A DNA stretch of 64,000 nt, taken from Cryptomeria japonica (lineage: Eukaryota > Streptophyta > Pinopsida > Cupressales > Cupressaceae). The notes under the pieces are model-generated. The model did no database searches, was not told the DNA's origin, and saw only the letters and a list, made by a program, of their open reading frames with translations. The stretch lies in NCBI RefSeq assembly GCF_030272615.1, contig NC_081414.1, positions 312,869,664 to 312,933,663 on the forward strand. Reading direction: 5' to 3'. Of this stretch, positions 34,477 through 45,094 are shown piece after piece. Each line of letters starts with the position of its first letter. The first letter of the stretch is position 1. The position numbers were made by a program, and so were the translations under genes.

Positions 34477-35071
34477 ATGGAAGATAGCTTCACCTTTAAG
34501 ACAGAGAAGAAATTAGTGCTTTTTGGGGGGAAAGGTGTCTAATAGGAGATTGCAAGGCCTATTTCATTACAAGGGTGATAGATTAAGGGATGTGGTAAAA
34601 CTTATGTTAGGGGAGGACATTGCGCACATAAACCATAGATACAGGACAAATATGGAAATTTACTCTCTAATTGTTGCCTTGGGATTAGAATTTGAGGATA
34701 TGGTAGATAAGGTGAAGCGGGTGTTGCATGAGCTAATAGCGGATGAATATTTGAGAGGTATGGATTCAATCTTTGAATGAGAAGTTCTAGGAGAGGGAAT
34801 TGAAATTTTGGGAGGGATAGAAGAACCTGTGAATATTCTTCCCTTTGTTCTTTGGCAAGAGGACGAGTTGAAGGAAAGGTACAGAGCTATGGCATGACGT
34901 GGTTGAGAGGCATTTAAGATAATTTCTGAATTAATGAGAATTGAGGAGGCTCTTAGAGTGGTGCATGAAGTGACACGAGTGGAGATGGGCCATGAGAAAA
35001 GACCGAGAGCGCACACAGAGGAAGCTGTGAAAATCCTGGCTAGGTTCAAAGATGAACCTGAGAACCCTTAG
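34477..35071 (+). pseudogene. LINE-2 ORF3 (conserved unknown protein), copy 2
   Basis: ATG 34477 opens MEDSFTFKTEKKLVLFGG. A frameshift in GGGGGGAAAG (34529) leads to LQGLFHYKGDRLRDVVKLML, then INHRYRTNMEIYSLIVALGL, then LIADEYLRGMDSIFE and, after a TGA, VNILPFVLWQEDELKERY and a helical tail ending at 35071. Length is about 200 codons. Each block has a counterpart in LINE-1 (17817-18325) and LINE-3 (36300-36912). No known motif is visible. The tail is Glu/Arg-rich and probably helical. It may be a third LINE protein or a terminal ORF2 domain split by stops. Confidence 0.7.
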
Positions 35072-35349
35072 TTGCTTAGTTTATTATAGTTGATGTTTGC
35101 ATAGTTATTTTAATGACAGTGATACAATTTTAATATGTGGTATAGTGATAATGGTTGGATTGTATGTATATGCTCTATACTGTTTCTTCGAACTTTTCCA
35201 TTTTGGAGTGACTGTAGAGGGTTTTAGGGTTATTATCAGAGCTAGAAAATGTGGGTGGTATGTTGTGCAATCAATATTGGGTTTTTTGGAAGCATGTACT
35301 CTTTATTTATAAATATTAATAATAAAATATAATATTACCAACCAAAAAA

Positions 35350-35364
35350 AACAATAATCCAAAA
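35350..35364. repeat. LINE-2 target-site duplication, right
   Basis: Exact copy of 28003-28017. Confidence 0.9.
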
Positions 35365-35541
35365 TCGATAGCACCAACAAACACAGTTAAATAAATTCTA
35401 GGGTCTTCATGACTTTTTCCAAATTATGCACCCAGGAAAGCAAACATATAGACCAAAAGAATTATAACTAACTTGCCACAACAACACAACATCTAAAACT
35501 ATGGGTAGTAACATTAACTAGAGATTCTAATGTAGAAACTT

Positions 35542-35554
35542 GGGCTCTAATACC
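35542..35554 (-). promoter_or_regulatory. Primer-binding site (tRNA-Met variant) of an orphan LTR
   Basis: The minus strand reads TGGTATTAGAGCC, two bases from the LTR end at 35557. The same variant (TATTAG) is used by the copia at 43856. Confidence 0.75.
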
Positions 35555-35556
35555 AA

Positions 35557-35925
35557 ATGTACACGCACATCGGTGAAGGGAAATCATGACATCCTATGTC
35601 TCTCTTGAGAGAGTGTTAAGACATCCCCTTGCACCACGATCAAGAACACATATATATTACATTAATTAATAACTCAATACACTTCAACTATCATAATCAA
35701 TCACACCTCATGATCTAACTAAATTCATTAGTACATGGGTTAGTAACCATAACATAATATGCATCACCTAACATAACTTATTTATAATAAAACGTAATCA
35801 TAATCCATATGAGAATTATCATGACATATCAATATAAAGAACGAGACATAACGTAAGGGATATGAAGAGCCTAAACAAACCCAACACATTCAATCACAAA
35901 GGACGGATCAGGGAGGGGCATTACA
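35557..35925 (-). repeat. Orphan 5' LTR (369 bp)
   Basis: On the minus strand it starts TGTAATGCCCCTCCC and ends TGTACA at 35557, next to a primer site. The body of the element would run leftwards but is cut after 177 bp by LINE-2 (TSD at 35350). I find no matching 3' LTR in the window and no coding remnant left of 28003. Confidence 0.7.
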
Positions 35926-35950
35926 GTGTATATACATATATGTACATATG

Positions 35951-35964
35951 TATTTATTTGAATT
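35951..35964. repeat. LINE-3 target-site duplication, left (one mismatch)
   Basis: TATTTATTTGAATT, with TATTTATTTAAATT at 37232-37245. The simple AT-rich sequence lowers its weight. Confidence 0.6.
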
Positions 35965-36299
35965 TATTAATTTTTTTATATTTTTTGGTCGATAATAATA
36001 ATATTTTATTACTATAAAAGAGACTTTACAAAAAGTTACAATATCCAACATAATTGACTGGTATTATTTCAATAAACAACTTGTCTACCCATATTGCCAT
36101 CCTTCCATAAAGACATAAACCCCCTGCCATTTATTCATATTTTCATCCATCAGTAGTTACATATTCATAATATATTTCTATTGTACCATTAAACTCAGGA
36201 ACCCTAAATGCCTATACTCTTCATACTGTTCCAAATTGTTTTACAAAAATGGACAAAAAACTTCAACTTGCAAAAAAACAACTATGAAACATCATTCTC

Positions 36300-36912
36300 A
36301 AGCTCCCCCTGTCAATTCGTTCACCCAATAGTCTTCTAGTGAAAATTCATAGCCCGTCTACAACATCATCTCCTTAGCCTTTGACCCTTTCACTCTCGAT
36401 ACTTTCTTCATAGACTTTTTCTTGTTAGCCTTCTCCAATTATTTCACTCTTAAAAACTGTACCAACAAATTCCACTCGACCGCCACCTCAACCTGCCTCA
36501 TGCCTCTGTTCTCCCCAATTTGCCACTTGATGAAAGGCATGAACAAGTGAACTTCATACTTCTCCATTTCTTCTCCTCATCTCTGTTGTCAAAACTGATA
36601 CCTGGTATAGCCCTTGAAAGCACAAATTGAAGGCCATAAAATCAATCATCACCAACACAGGCCTTCATTACCCACTTAATTTCCTCCTTTCGACCTATCT
36701 CGAGTCCCCATGCCACAACCATAGTGACAATATCAACATTTTTTCTATACCTATGCTTCGTTTGCATGGAAGCCTTCCCCAAAAGCATTTGCAAGACCTA
36801 CACAAAAGGGCTTGTCCTCATACTTAAATATTGTCCTAAGTCTTTTTTCAGAATTCTTCCCTAAAAATGCCAATTGTTGCTTTGATGAATATAGAGTGAA
36901 AGGCACTTGCAT
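36300..36912 (-). pseudogene. LINE-3 ORF3 (conserved unknown protein), copy 3
   Basis: Minus-strand ATG 36912 opens MQVPFTLYSSKQQLAFLGKN, then LRTIFKYEDKPF. After a frameshift it continues as KHRYRKNVDIVTMVVAWGLE (about 36770-36710) and EEIKWVMKACVGDD. The later block VHLFMPFIKWQIGENRGMRQ matches the PF.W block of the other two copies. Two TGA/TAG stops and at least two frameshifts are present. It confirms that ORF3 is a shared part of this LINE group. Confidence 0.65.
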
Positions 36913-37081
36913 ACCACACTCCCTTATGCCATCTGTCTCTCACAGTGTCTTCACACACATTCATGTCCAGGTTACACTCGCTCCCTTTAATTCGTAACAC
37001 ATCACCACTCAACCTTGCCTTGCATTGATTGCATCATCAAACGATGACATACAGTCAATCTCATGGATTGAGAGCAAGATC

Positions 37082-37230
37082 TCAAAAATACTCAATAACA
37101 CATTCCCCTATCTCATCATCATATGATGTCGCCCATTTGGAAAGAATATCTACCACCTCATTTCCTAATCGTACAACATGCATAATTTGGAAGTCCTCAA
37201 GGTAGAAACAATTTTCTTGGCAATAAATAT
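37082..37230 (-). pseudogene. LINE-3 RNase H, C-terminal end
   Basis: The minus strand reads FYLEDFQIMHVVRLGNEVVD then ILSKWATSYDDEIGECVIEY and a TGA stop. This is the last RNase H block, with the closing Asn/Asp motif and the LSKWATS signature shared with LINE-2. The rest of ORF2 is missing through 5' truncation. Confidence 0.8.
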
Positions 37231-37245
37231 ATATTTATTTAAATT

Positions 37246-39114
37246 CCATCTGTTAGTTTATAGGTTTGTCTTTTCTAAAGATTAACAATTTGACTCAGTT
37301 CAGCCCAGGTATAAAGACAAACTAGCATTAATAGTTGGAAAAATTATAGTGAAACTAGTGATTTTCCTCTGAATTTTGGAAAGGTACAACTCCCTTTGTA
37401 TGATATAATTTGGGTTTTTATAGGGCATTCTTTTAACTAGAAAGTAGAAATGGAAAACTAACACCTATGCATAGCCATGGCACAAATGTGACTAGAAATG
37501 AGAATGAAAGGGAACAAATATGGATGACACACAATCCACACAATCAATCCCAATGAGTGATAACATATGAGAGAGTAAATAATGATTCTTTTCAAATAAT
37601 ATGGACACATTTATGACACACAATTCATTTTAATGGACATTTTAATAGTTTTTCATAATAGAGGAAACATCAAGGAAAAGATTGCAAAGACATAAGAAAA
37701 TTATAATAAAAGGAAATATAGATGAACACATAGTTTCATAAACATTTCCTTTCTTTCATTGATGTAAAATCAAAACACACAATCTCTCTTTCTCTATTAT
37801 AAATGATCATGCTTGAAAAAAGAGAATACATTGCTCGACCCTCTTCTAGAACTGAAAACTAAAACCTTTCTCCTGGCTGATTCTCACTCTTGCATCAAAG
37901 TGGAATGGGGTTCCGAGAAAAGTCCTTTTCATAATATGATAATTACATATTTAAAGACTTTTCAATGACCCTTTTCAGTTTCTTTAACTGCTTATTTCTT
38001 TTAAAAGACTTCAAAAATAAAATAGCCCTTTCACTTTCACATGAAATTGTTGCTTTAAAAATGATTTAAAACATTTCAAAATGTTTTTAATTATTGCACA
38101 CAAACTATAGAGAAAATTTAATTTCTCCTATTGCTATATTACAGTGATTTTGCTGCGGGTTAACTGGGTGTCCTGGGGCCACAAAAATTTGTGAGCAAAT
38201 ATGATAATTAAAATAAAACATGGGTTTATTATCCATTTTTGAGGAGCTCACAAAATTAAAATACTTCCTTTGTAAACTAGCCCTACCAGCCATATCGCTC
38301 CACAAAGAAAATATTAAAATAACATATCATATGAGCTTGTACAACTGCCAAATAAAAAATGGAGGCATTTGAGGCCAAAAAAATCAAGTGGGTTGCCTTT
38401 GGATTTATGTAATTCACGATTTTTTTAAGATGCATTTTCTGACCTTGGAACCATTGAAGTCAGCAAATCGAAATTTTTTGGAACTTTGGAACACTGGAAC
38501 CATTGAAGTTGGCAAATTGATTTTTTTTGGAACTCTGGAACACTAGAACCATTGAAGTTGGTAAATCGATTTTTTTTGGAACTCTGAAACACTGAAACCA
38601 TTGAAGTCGGCAAATCGAATTTTTTTGAAACTCTAGAACAATGGAACCATTGAAGTCGACAAATCATAAATTTTTGGAACTATAGAACTCGAAAACTTAA
38701 CAAATGACAACTTTGAGCTTAATACTTAGCAAAAATTATAGGAAGGATTTTGCAAATAAAGGACATAATGTCGATAAGGCCTAGACTCAAAAGAGACGAC
38801 ACAAATTTTCAATTTTTGGGGTAACAACAAGCTTTTAATGGGGGGCAACGACAGGGAAGGATGCATAAAACCTCAGAAAATATAGTTTAGATCAGTTCTT
38901 ATCCATTGGTATATAAAGTCAGGAAGAATAGAAGGTAGATAGGGCATTACTTTGCAAAAGAGTTGAGGGGAGACTAGGCACAAAACAAACGAGCCAAAAA
39001 GAGACTAGGCAAAAAGGAAACTAAACTAACCACACACCAAAACCACCTAAATATATACATGGCCATAAGACCTTACCTCAAAAGGATGCCCAAATCTTTT
39101 TAGATGAATCCATC
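37246..39114. other. Unassigned DNA with a 49-bp tandem array
   Basis: No coding region recognised. A TATATAAAG box lies at about 38910 with purine-rich DNA after it, perhaps from an unrecognised LTR. The tandem array at 38440-38690 is listed separately. This flank continues at 42855, across the gypsy insertion. Confidence 0.4.
38440..38690. repeat. 49-bp tandem repeat, about five copies
   Basis: The word GGAACCATTGAAGT (or a close variant) starts at 38447, 38496, 38545, 38594 and 38643, exactly 49 bp apart. Units diverge by several point changes and contain a TCGAATTTTTTT-like A/T run. The period is not a multiple of three, so it is not a protein repeat. Confidence 0.85.
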
Positions 39115-39119
39115 AATAG
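39115..39119. repeat. TSD (AATAG) of the pol-less gypsy, left
   Basis: AATAG recurs at 42850-42854 directly after the right LTR. Confidence 0.85.
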
Positions 39120-39923
39120 TGATGTAGGAGCATCCCCAGTCGATGAGCAATCTTGCATCAACCAAAAATATTTCCTTTCAGTTTTGTTCTTGTTTAGTTC
39201 ATTGTGCAGTTTTCTGTGCTCTTACCAGTTAGTACCAGTAGTTACTTGATTTCCATTACAGATATTATTTTCAATTTCCAAGATGGTTCAAGTGCTTAAT
39301 TCTAGATTTTCCATTCATTTGGATTCTTTTCCAGTCAGTTATCGCTCCTGGTTCACTGTTTCTGGGTTCTGGGATAGTTCTTGTACTTATCGGTTAACTT
39401 TCCTTCATTACTAGAGTTGTTCTTGGTGTGTGGATCTATTTTGGGTCTTGTCCAATGTTCTTTGGTGTGTAGTCGACCTTCCTACTGAACCACACTTCTT
39501 GGTTGTTATTTTTCGGAAGGATTTCTTTAATTCTTACGACCGACCTAGTTACACGTTTCATTTTCCTGCATTGGTAAATGTAATATTTTGTGGCCGAACC
39601 GGATATGTTCCGGTGGGTATAAATATGTTATTATGTAATCATTTGTAGGGGTAGAGAAAGTGGAATTGAGAATAAGGATTGAGATTCTCATTTAGTGATT
39701 TGGTTGATTCTTAAAGTCTCGGTTGGATTGTATCTTGCTTGAAGCCTGCATGTAACTAGTTAACTACCAAATGTTCTATGATGATTGTATGATGATAATC
39801 GGTTGCAATAATATAATATGTTTCTACAATCTTACTATATTTTCTCGTTGCTTTTGTTGTGTTACTCTTGCTTCATAAGCCGGTTGATTCTCTTTGAGGG
39901 TTTTACCAGTTATGGTTGCATCA
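39120..39923 (+). repeat. 5' LTR of the pol-less gypsy
   Basis: Pairs with 42029-42849. The opening TGATGTAGGAGCATCCCC and the closing GGTTGCATCA are shared. Confidence 0.85.
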
Positions 39924-39925
39924 AG

Positions 39926-39940
39926 TGGTATCAAAGCTGG
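39926..39940 (+). promoter_or_regulatory. Primer-binding site, tRNA-Met variant
   Basis: TGGTATCAAAGCTGG lies two bases after the LTR. It differs by one base from the usual TGGTATCAGAGC. Confidence 0.8.
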
Positions 39941-40079
39941 TTATGAATTGGCTAGTGGAAGAGTTGTTTGTGAACATTGAGGCACTCCTTAGGGTGGATA
40001 GATCGTTGATTGAGGCAGGCTGTGTGTGTGTTCAATAGATCATTCAGGGGAGACAATTGAAACTGGTAGTCAGATCGCC

Positions 40080-41988
40080 AAGTTGAGGCGGTTCACCAAA
40101 GTGGAAGAGGAGATGCTGCCTACAAGGACAAACCTTCAGAGGGTAGAGCGGATGATGAAAGACTTCAAGAATGAAGTGAGGAACGAACTCTGAAATGTTT
40201 TGGCTAGTTTGCAGAGAAACCCCTTAATTTGAGGAAGGATATGAAATGGTGAAGAGCTTGAAGAAGAGGTTGAAGGACTGGAAGATAAAAGAGAGGAAAG
40301 ATTCCTGAGAGCAGTGGTGCAAGTGAGTAAAGTTCATAAATTTGAAGTTTCCAACTTTTCCGTAACATTGAACCCGAAGGATCTGATCGATTGGATCGAA
40401 GAGTTGGAAGATTACTTCAAATTTGAGGATAGCAAGGACCCATAGAGAGTTCGGTTGGCACATACTAAGTTGAAAGGGCATGCTGCCTTATGGTGGAAAG
40501 AATTGCAGAAAGATAGAGTGGATAATGGTGAAATGCAAATCACCTAGTGTAGATAGATGGTTGCAAGATTGAAGGCCAAGTTCATACTAGGAGACTATGA
40601 GTTGGAATTGTTTAAGAAGTTGCAGAACCTAAAATAGAGAAACATGACTATGAAGGAATATATTGAGGAATTCTACAAGGTGATAATTAGATTTGGACAT
40701 AGCGAGATGGACAAAGAAAAGGTGGAAAGGTACATAAATGGACTTGCATTTAACATACAGGATGAGATGAGTATGTTGAGGGTTTCCACAGTTGAAGAAG
40801 CTTACTAGTATGCTTTGAAGGCTAAGGAGAAGATGAGAAGAAGACAACCAAATAACCCTAGAGGGAAGGAGAAATTCAAGGGGCAGATGAGTACATAGAA
40901 GCATAATGTTGAGGAAGAATCAAAACCTAAGTGGAGTAAAGAAATGGAACAAAAAACATAGAGGAAAGGCAGTAGCAGTACCAATAGAGAATTCCCTGAC
41001 AAATGTTTCAAGTGTGGAGAAACCATACATGGATTTTATGAAAGTAAGCGGGGAATGGCAAGAAGTTGTGGCAAATGAGGAATTGGAAGGTGAAGGTACT
41101 GGATCTGACTATGCACTGGAGCAAGGACAATCTCTTATGTTTAGAAGAAAGGATACCGGATCTACTCAGAGGAAGAGTCTTTTCCGGACTGTGTGCAAAT
41201 CAGGTGGTAAGTATTGCAAGGTTATTGTGGATACTAGGAGTACTGACAATTAGGTATCTGAGGAGATGGTTGTGAAACTTGGATTGAAGAGGCTTGAGCA
41301 TCCTTGTCCTTATGAGATAAGTTGGTTGCAAGATGATCAAAAGATAAAAGTAAAGGAGCAGTGTTTGGTGAATTTTAATATCAAGCCTTTCAAGGATGAG
41401 GTTTTGTGTGATGTGGTATCTATGAGTGCTTGTCATGTCTTATTGGGAAGACCTTGGCAGTTTGATAGAGGAGCTATTTATGACTATAGAAGAACCCTAG
41501 TCACTATTGAGAAGGATGGGTAGAAGTTCACATTGATTTATTTGAAGGAGAAAGAGAAGGAGGTGAAGAATCTGAGTTTTGAGAAAAGTTGCATTACTGA
41601 GAAACTGGTGTTAGAGGTTATATTGGAAGGTTTGTAGAAAGATCTGATAGAACTGGTTGCAGAGGTTATACCAAAGGGTGACTTTAGTTTGCAGAAGGAC
41701 CTGACAAATAAACCTGATGGACAGATGAAACCGGATGACAAAAAACTTATGGAGAAAAACCGCATGAAGTCTTGTGGCAGAAACAAATTAGAGTTGTGGA
41801 AGAAAGAAGGCAGTAAACATAGACAATGTACATATCTGAATTAGAGGAAGAGAAACAAAGAGAGTCAGGGGCTAGAGAAGCCGGTTGAGGCACTGAAGGA
41901 GCTAAAGCAGAGGTTGGCAGATAAAGAAGATGTTTGGATCAGAAATGAGCATGGGGTCTTTATTCTGAATCCTTTTAGATGTTCATGA
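40080..41988 (+). pseudogene. Gypsy gag and aspartic protease, pol absent
   Basis: Gag (about 40110-41000) contains DLIDWIEELEDYFKFED, GHAALWWKELQKD and KEYIEEFYKVIIRFGHSEMD, the retrotransposon gag (PF03732-like) pattern. A knuckle CFKCGETIHGFYES is visible near 41003 in a shifted frame. The protease (41210-41470) reads IVDTRSTDN, with DTG changed to DTR, and CHVLLGRPWQFDR. Some 500 bp of charged sequence follows and stops at FILNPFRCS (41988), 40 bp before the LTR. Nearly all in-frame stops are TAG (for example at 40443, 40546, 40555, 40636). Inactive. Confidence 0.8.
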
Positions 41989-42028
41989 GTTACCTCTCAT
42001 GGAACATATTCTTTCTACCTAGGGTGTC

Positions 42029-42849
42029 TGATGTAGGAGCATCCCCGGTCGATGAGCAATCTTGCATCACCAAAAATATTTCCTTTCAGTTTTGTTCTTG
42101 TTTAGTTCATTGCATAGTTTTTTGTGTTCTTACCGGTTGGTACCGGTGGTTGCTTGCTTTTCATTACAGATCTTATTTTTGATTTCCAAGCTGGTTCATG
42201 TGCTTAATTCCAATTTTTAGTTCATTTGGATTCTTTTCCGGTCGGTTATCGCTCTCGGTTGACTGTTTCTGGGTTTTGGGATAGTTCTTGTGCTTACCGG
42301 TTAACTTTTCTTCATTACCGGAGCTGTTCTTGTCGTGTGGACCTATTTTGTGTCTTTTCTGATGTTCTTTGGTGTGTGTCTGACCTTCCCGCTGAACCCC
42401 ACTTCTTGGTTGTTATTTTCTGGAAAGATTTCTTTAATTCTTAGGGCCGACCTAGTTACACATTTCATTTTCCTACATTGGTAAATGTAATATTTTGTGT
42501 TTGACCTAGATATGTTCCAGTGGGTATAAATATGTTATTATGTAATCATTTGTAGGGGCAGAGAAAGTGGAATTCAGAATAAGGATTGAGATTTGTATTT
42601 AGTGATCCGGTAAATACTTAGAGTCCTGATTGGATTGTATTTGGCTTGAAGCCTGCATGTAACTAGTTAACTACCAGATGTTCTATGATGATTGTATGAT
42701 GATAACCAGTTGGTTTTCGAAAGTTCTAAGGCAATATTATGATCCGTTTCTGTAATATTGCTATGTTTTCTTGTTGCTTTCGTTGTGTTACTCTTGTTGC
42801 ATAAGTCGGTTGATTCTCTTTGGGGGTTTTACCAATTATGGCTGCATCA
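42029..42849 (+). repeat. 3' LTR of the pol-less gypsy
   Basis: Pairs with 39120-39923. It is slightly longer owing to small insertions near 42715. Confidence 0.85.
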
Positions 42850-42854
42850 AATAG
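42850..42854. repeat. TSD (AATAG) of the pol-less gypsy, right
   Basis: Matches 39115-39119. Confidence 0.85.
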
Positions 42855-43385
42855 GTTGAGAGAGGTAGGTACCCATGTAGAATAATGGATTGTGGCCATA
42901 TGATGTGGCTAGAGACAACTACCACCTCGGGACTATCGCAATATCAGACCTCTTTTTGGGAAAATGGTGTCTCAACCTTGCATTTACATGAGGTCACTAT
43001 TTATAATGAGTTTTCATTTGAGCATGAAATGGTGCAAAATTTTCCCCAAAGCTTTGGATTGGCTAGATAAGCACGACGATAAATTTTCATCACAAGATCA
43101 TAGCTACTTTTGAAGATATTAAAGTTTATGTTTTTGGAGGGTGTGATGAAAGGTTTAAATTTAATTTTGTGAACTTTAGAACTTCTGAAACACCTTGAAA
43201 AGTGAGTGTAACCAGTGTAGCTATTTACGAGGTGATAGAGAACTTTGTGAGCTTTTTGGTGCTTCAAACGACGTCAATCAGACACTTGGTTCACAAGTTA
43301 TGGCCTTCGAATGTTTAGACTCCCGAAATAGGAAATATATAAAATGCAATAGACACGTAAATGAGTTGTAAAAGGGAGGGACACA
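42855..43385. other. Unassigned DNA
   Basis: It continues the flank left of 39115. No coding frame over 90 codons is credible. Part may belong to the LTR of the copia that follows. Confidence 0.4.
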
Positions 43386-43853
43386 TGTTGATGTGTGTTT
43401 TGACATGTCATAGGGCATTTATATTGGAGATAAGGTCAACTCTACTTTATTGGGTGGTTTTAGCCCATGGTTTTGTAATACCGTTTGACGGTTTCTAGTA
43501 TTGTATCTCCTATATATAATATGCATGGGATAGAGGTTGGGTGTAAAGGGTCTTATGGCTATTGAAATACCTCTAAATATTTTATTAGTGGTACTCTTGT
43601 GAAGAGATTGCTTGACAAGTATATTATAATCTGTTATTGATTGCTGAATAATATATTGAGCTACTTTTGGAGTGTGGGGTTTTTCTTCTGAAAGGGTTTT
43701 TCCCACACAAATCACTATGTTGTGGTATGCATGTTATTATGTCTCTTTCTGTTAAGTTTCTATAACTGTTGTAACGATCTATAAAAGCTTTTTTTAATTA
43801 CCCTCCTATCAAGGTTAGTGTAGGAAGTTGTTTTGCTACTTAACTTCCTTACA
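43386..43853 (+). repeat. Probable 5' LTR of copia-2
   Basis: The right end is clear: CTTACA at 43853 followed by AG and a primer site. TATA-like CTATATATAATATG lies near 43510. The left border (TGTTGATGTGTG at 43386) is a guess, because the partner LTR is not in the window. Confidence 0.45.
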
Positions 43854-43855
43854 AG

Positions 43856-43868
43856 TGGTATTAGAGCC
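43856..43868 (+). promoter_or_regulatory. Primer-binding site of copia-2
   Basis: TGGTATTAGAGCC is a one-base variant of the initiator tRNA-Met site, two bases past the LTR end. Confidence 0.8.
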
Positions 43869-43978
43869 TGATCATCTTTGGTTTCCCTTATGGGTTGTTT
43901 GGTTTTTTAAAAATAATCCATATTTGAGTGGGAAAGTGTGCAAAAGACACTTTTTGATCTTGTTGCAAGAACTTTCAG

Positions 43979-45090
43979 ATGGCAAGCTCGACAGGGAGAA
44001 TAGAGGTGGAGAAATTTAATGGAAGTAATTTTGAGATATGGAAGATCTTCTAATAGATCAAGAACTATAGGATGCTATTGATGCGAATATCTCAAGACTC
44101 TCAAATCCTACTATGACTACTCAATATGATGTTACGGACCATAAAGCTAAGGGTCTAATAAGATTGTGCTTGACAAACTATATTCTAATTAATGTCCATG
44201 AAGATAACTTTGTAAAGAAGTTATGGACTAAGCTTAGTGAAATGTATCAAGCGAAAACTTTATTGAGTAAGATTTTATTGAGGAATAAATTATATTCTAT
44301 GAGAATGGAAGAGGGTGGACGTGTTACAGACCACTTAAAAGCATTTAATATGTTGGTGGCTTAATTGGTATCTATTGGTGTTAAGATGGACGAAGAGGGG
44401 AAATGTCAGATCTTGCTTTGTTCTTTTCTTGATTCACGAGATTCTCTTGTTATGGCTATCAATAGTACTTCTATTTTTTTAAAGTCTGAAGATGTGGTGG
44501 GTGCCCTACTTGGTGAAGATATGCAGAGGAAGGTATCCATCAGTTCAAAGGAAGCACTAATTGTTTGTGTAAGACCAAAGGAAAAAGGAAAGAAGAATGA
44601 GAAGCACAATAAGTCTAAATCTAGAGGGAGACCAAAATCTCGTGGAAAGTCCAAAGTCATTTGTTTGATTTGCGGTAGATCAAGTAACATCCGTAGGAAT
44701 TGCAAAGAAGAAAGGAAGAAGAAAAATAAGAAGTTTGATTCTAATTCTAAGCCTGAGAAGGAAGATGGTTATGCATTCATTGTAACCTTGGCTACTCATG
44801 CAGGTAATGATGCATGGTTAAGTGACTTTGGTGCTTCTTTTCATAAGAATTCCAATAGAGATTGGTTTTTTGAATATGAAGAATTTAATGGAGGTAAGGT
44901 GTACTTGGGAGATAATTCACGTTTAGATATTATTGGTCATGGTAAAGTTAGGATTAGGTTTCTTGATGGTAGAATAAAAAAGGATTAGTGGTATGTTGCA
45001 TATCCCTGGATTAAAAAAAAATTTATTATCTGTGAGCAAACTGATAGATGAGGGTGTGCAGGTAGTCTTTTCTGATGAATGATGTAAGAT
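43979..45090 (+). pseudogene. Copia-2 gag and protease start, truncated
   Basis: ATG 43979 opens MASSTGRIEVEKFNGSNFEI, a standard copia gag start, then TTQYDVTDHKAKGLIRLCLT and KKLWTKLSEMYQAKTLLSKI (UBN2). A Lys/Ser/Arg-rich tail and a knuckle CLICGRSSNIRRNC that lacks its His follow. The protease reads DAWLSDFGASFHKN, with DSG changed to DFG. LLSVSKLIDEGVQVVF starts the pre-integrase block and ends at about 45085. Integrase, RT and RNase H are missing because Sirevirus-like DNA begins at about 45095. Early stops lie at 44050-44055, with one more at 44362. Confidence 0.8.
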
Positions 45091-45094
45091 GATT

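Larger units (their letters stand above)
28018..35349 (+). mobile_element. LINE-2: full-length L1-type LINE
   Basis: This 7.3-kb element is flanked by a perfect 15-bp TSD and ends in AATAAA (35321) plus a short A tract (35343-35351). It has about 0.2-0.3 kb of 5' leader, ORF1 (DUF4283-like), ORF2 (APE endonuclease, RT, zinc-finger zf-RVT, RNase H) and, 0.4 kb later, ORF3. All three ORFs have stops and frameshifts, and RT has lost a catalytic Asp. It inserted into the body of a minus-strand LTR element whose LTR remains at 35557-35925. Confidence 0.9.
35965..37231 (-). mobile_element. LINE-3: 5'-truncated L1-type LINE on the minus strand
   Basis: The minus strand begins inside RNase H (37230), passes through ORF3 and ends in an AT-rich 3' region. 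Just inside the left TSD is an A-rich tail (T-rich on the + strand, 35970-35987). The 3' end (TAATAAAATATTATTATTATC on the minus strand in part) resembles the LINE-2 end. The near-perfect 14-bp TSD supports an independent insertion. Confidence 0.75.
39120..42849 (+). mobile_element. Non-autonomous Ty3/gypsy element with gag and protease only
   Basis: LTRs of 0.80 and 0.82 kb (39120-39923 and 42029-42849) start TGATGTAGGAGC and end TGCATCA. They flank a 2.1-kb interior with a tRNA-Met-like primer site. A clean AATAG TSD brackets the 3.73-kb unit. The interior ends right after the protease, with no RT, RNase H or integrase. The element therefore moved in this shortened form or was shortened after insertion without touching the LTRs. 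Confidence 0.85.

Noticed and set aside
38440-38690. CRISPR array
   Set aside because: The repeats are directly tandem with no variable spacers, and the genome is eukaryotic.
40224-41026. Minus-strand frames of 73-91 codons
   Set aside because: Antisense to the gypsy gag at 40080-41000.
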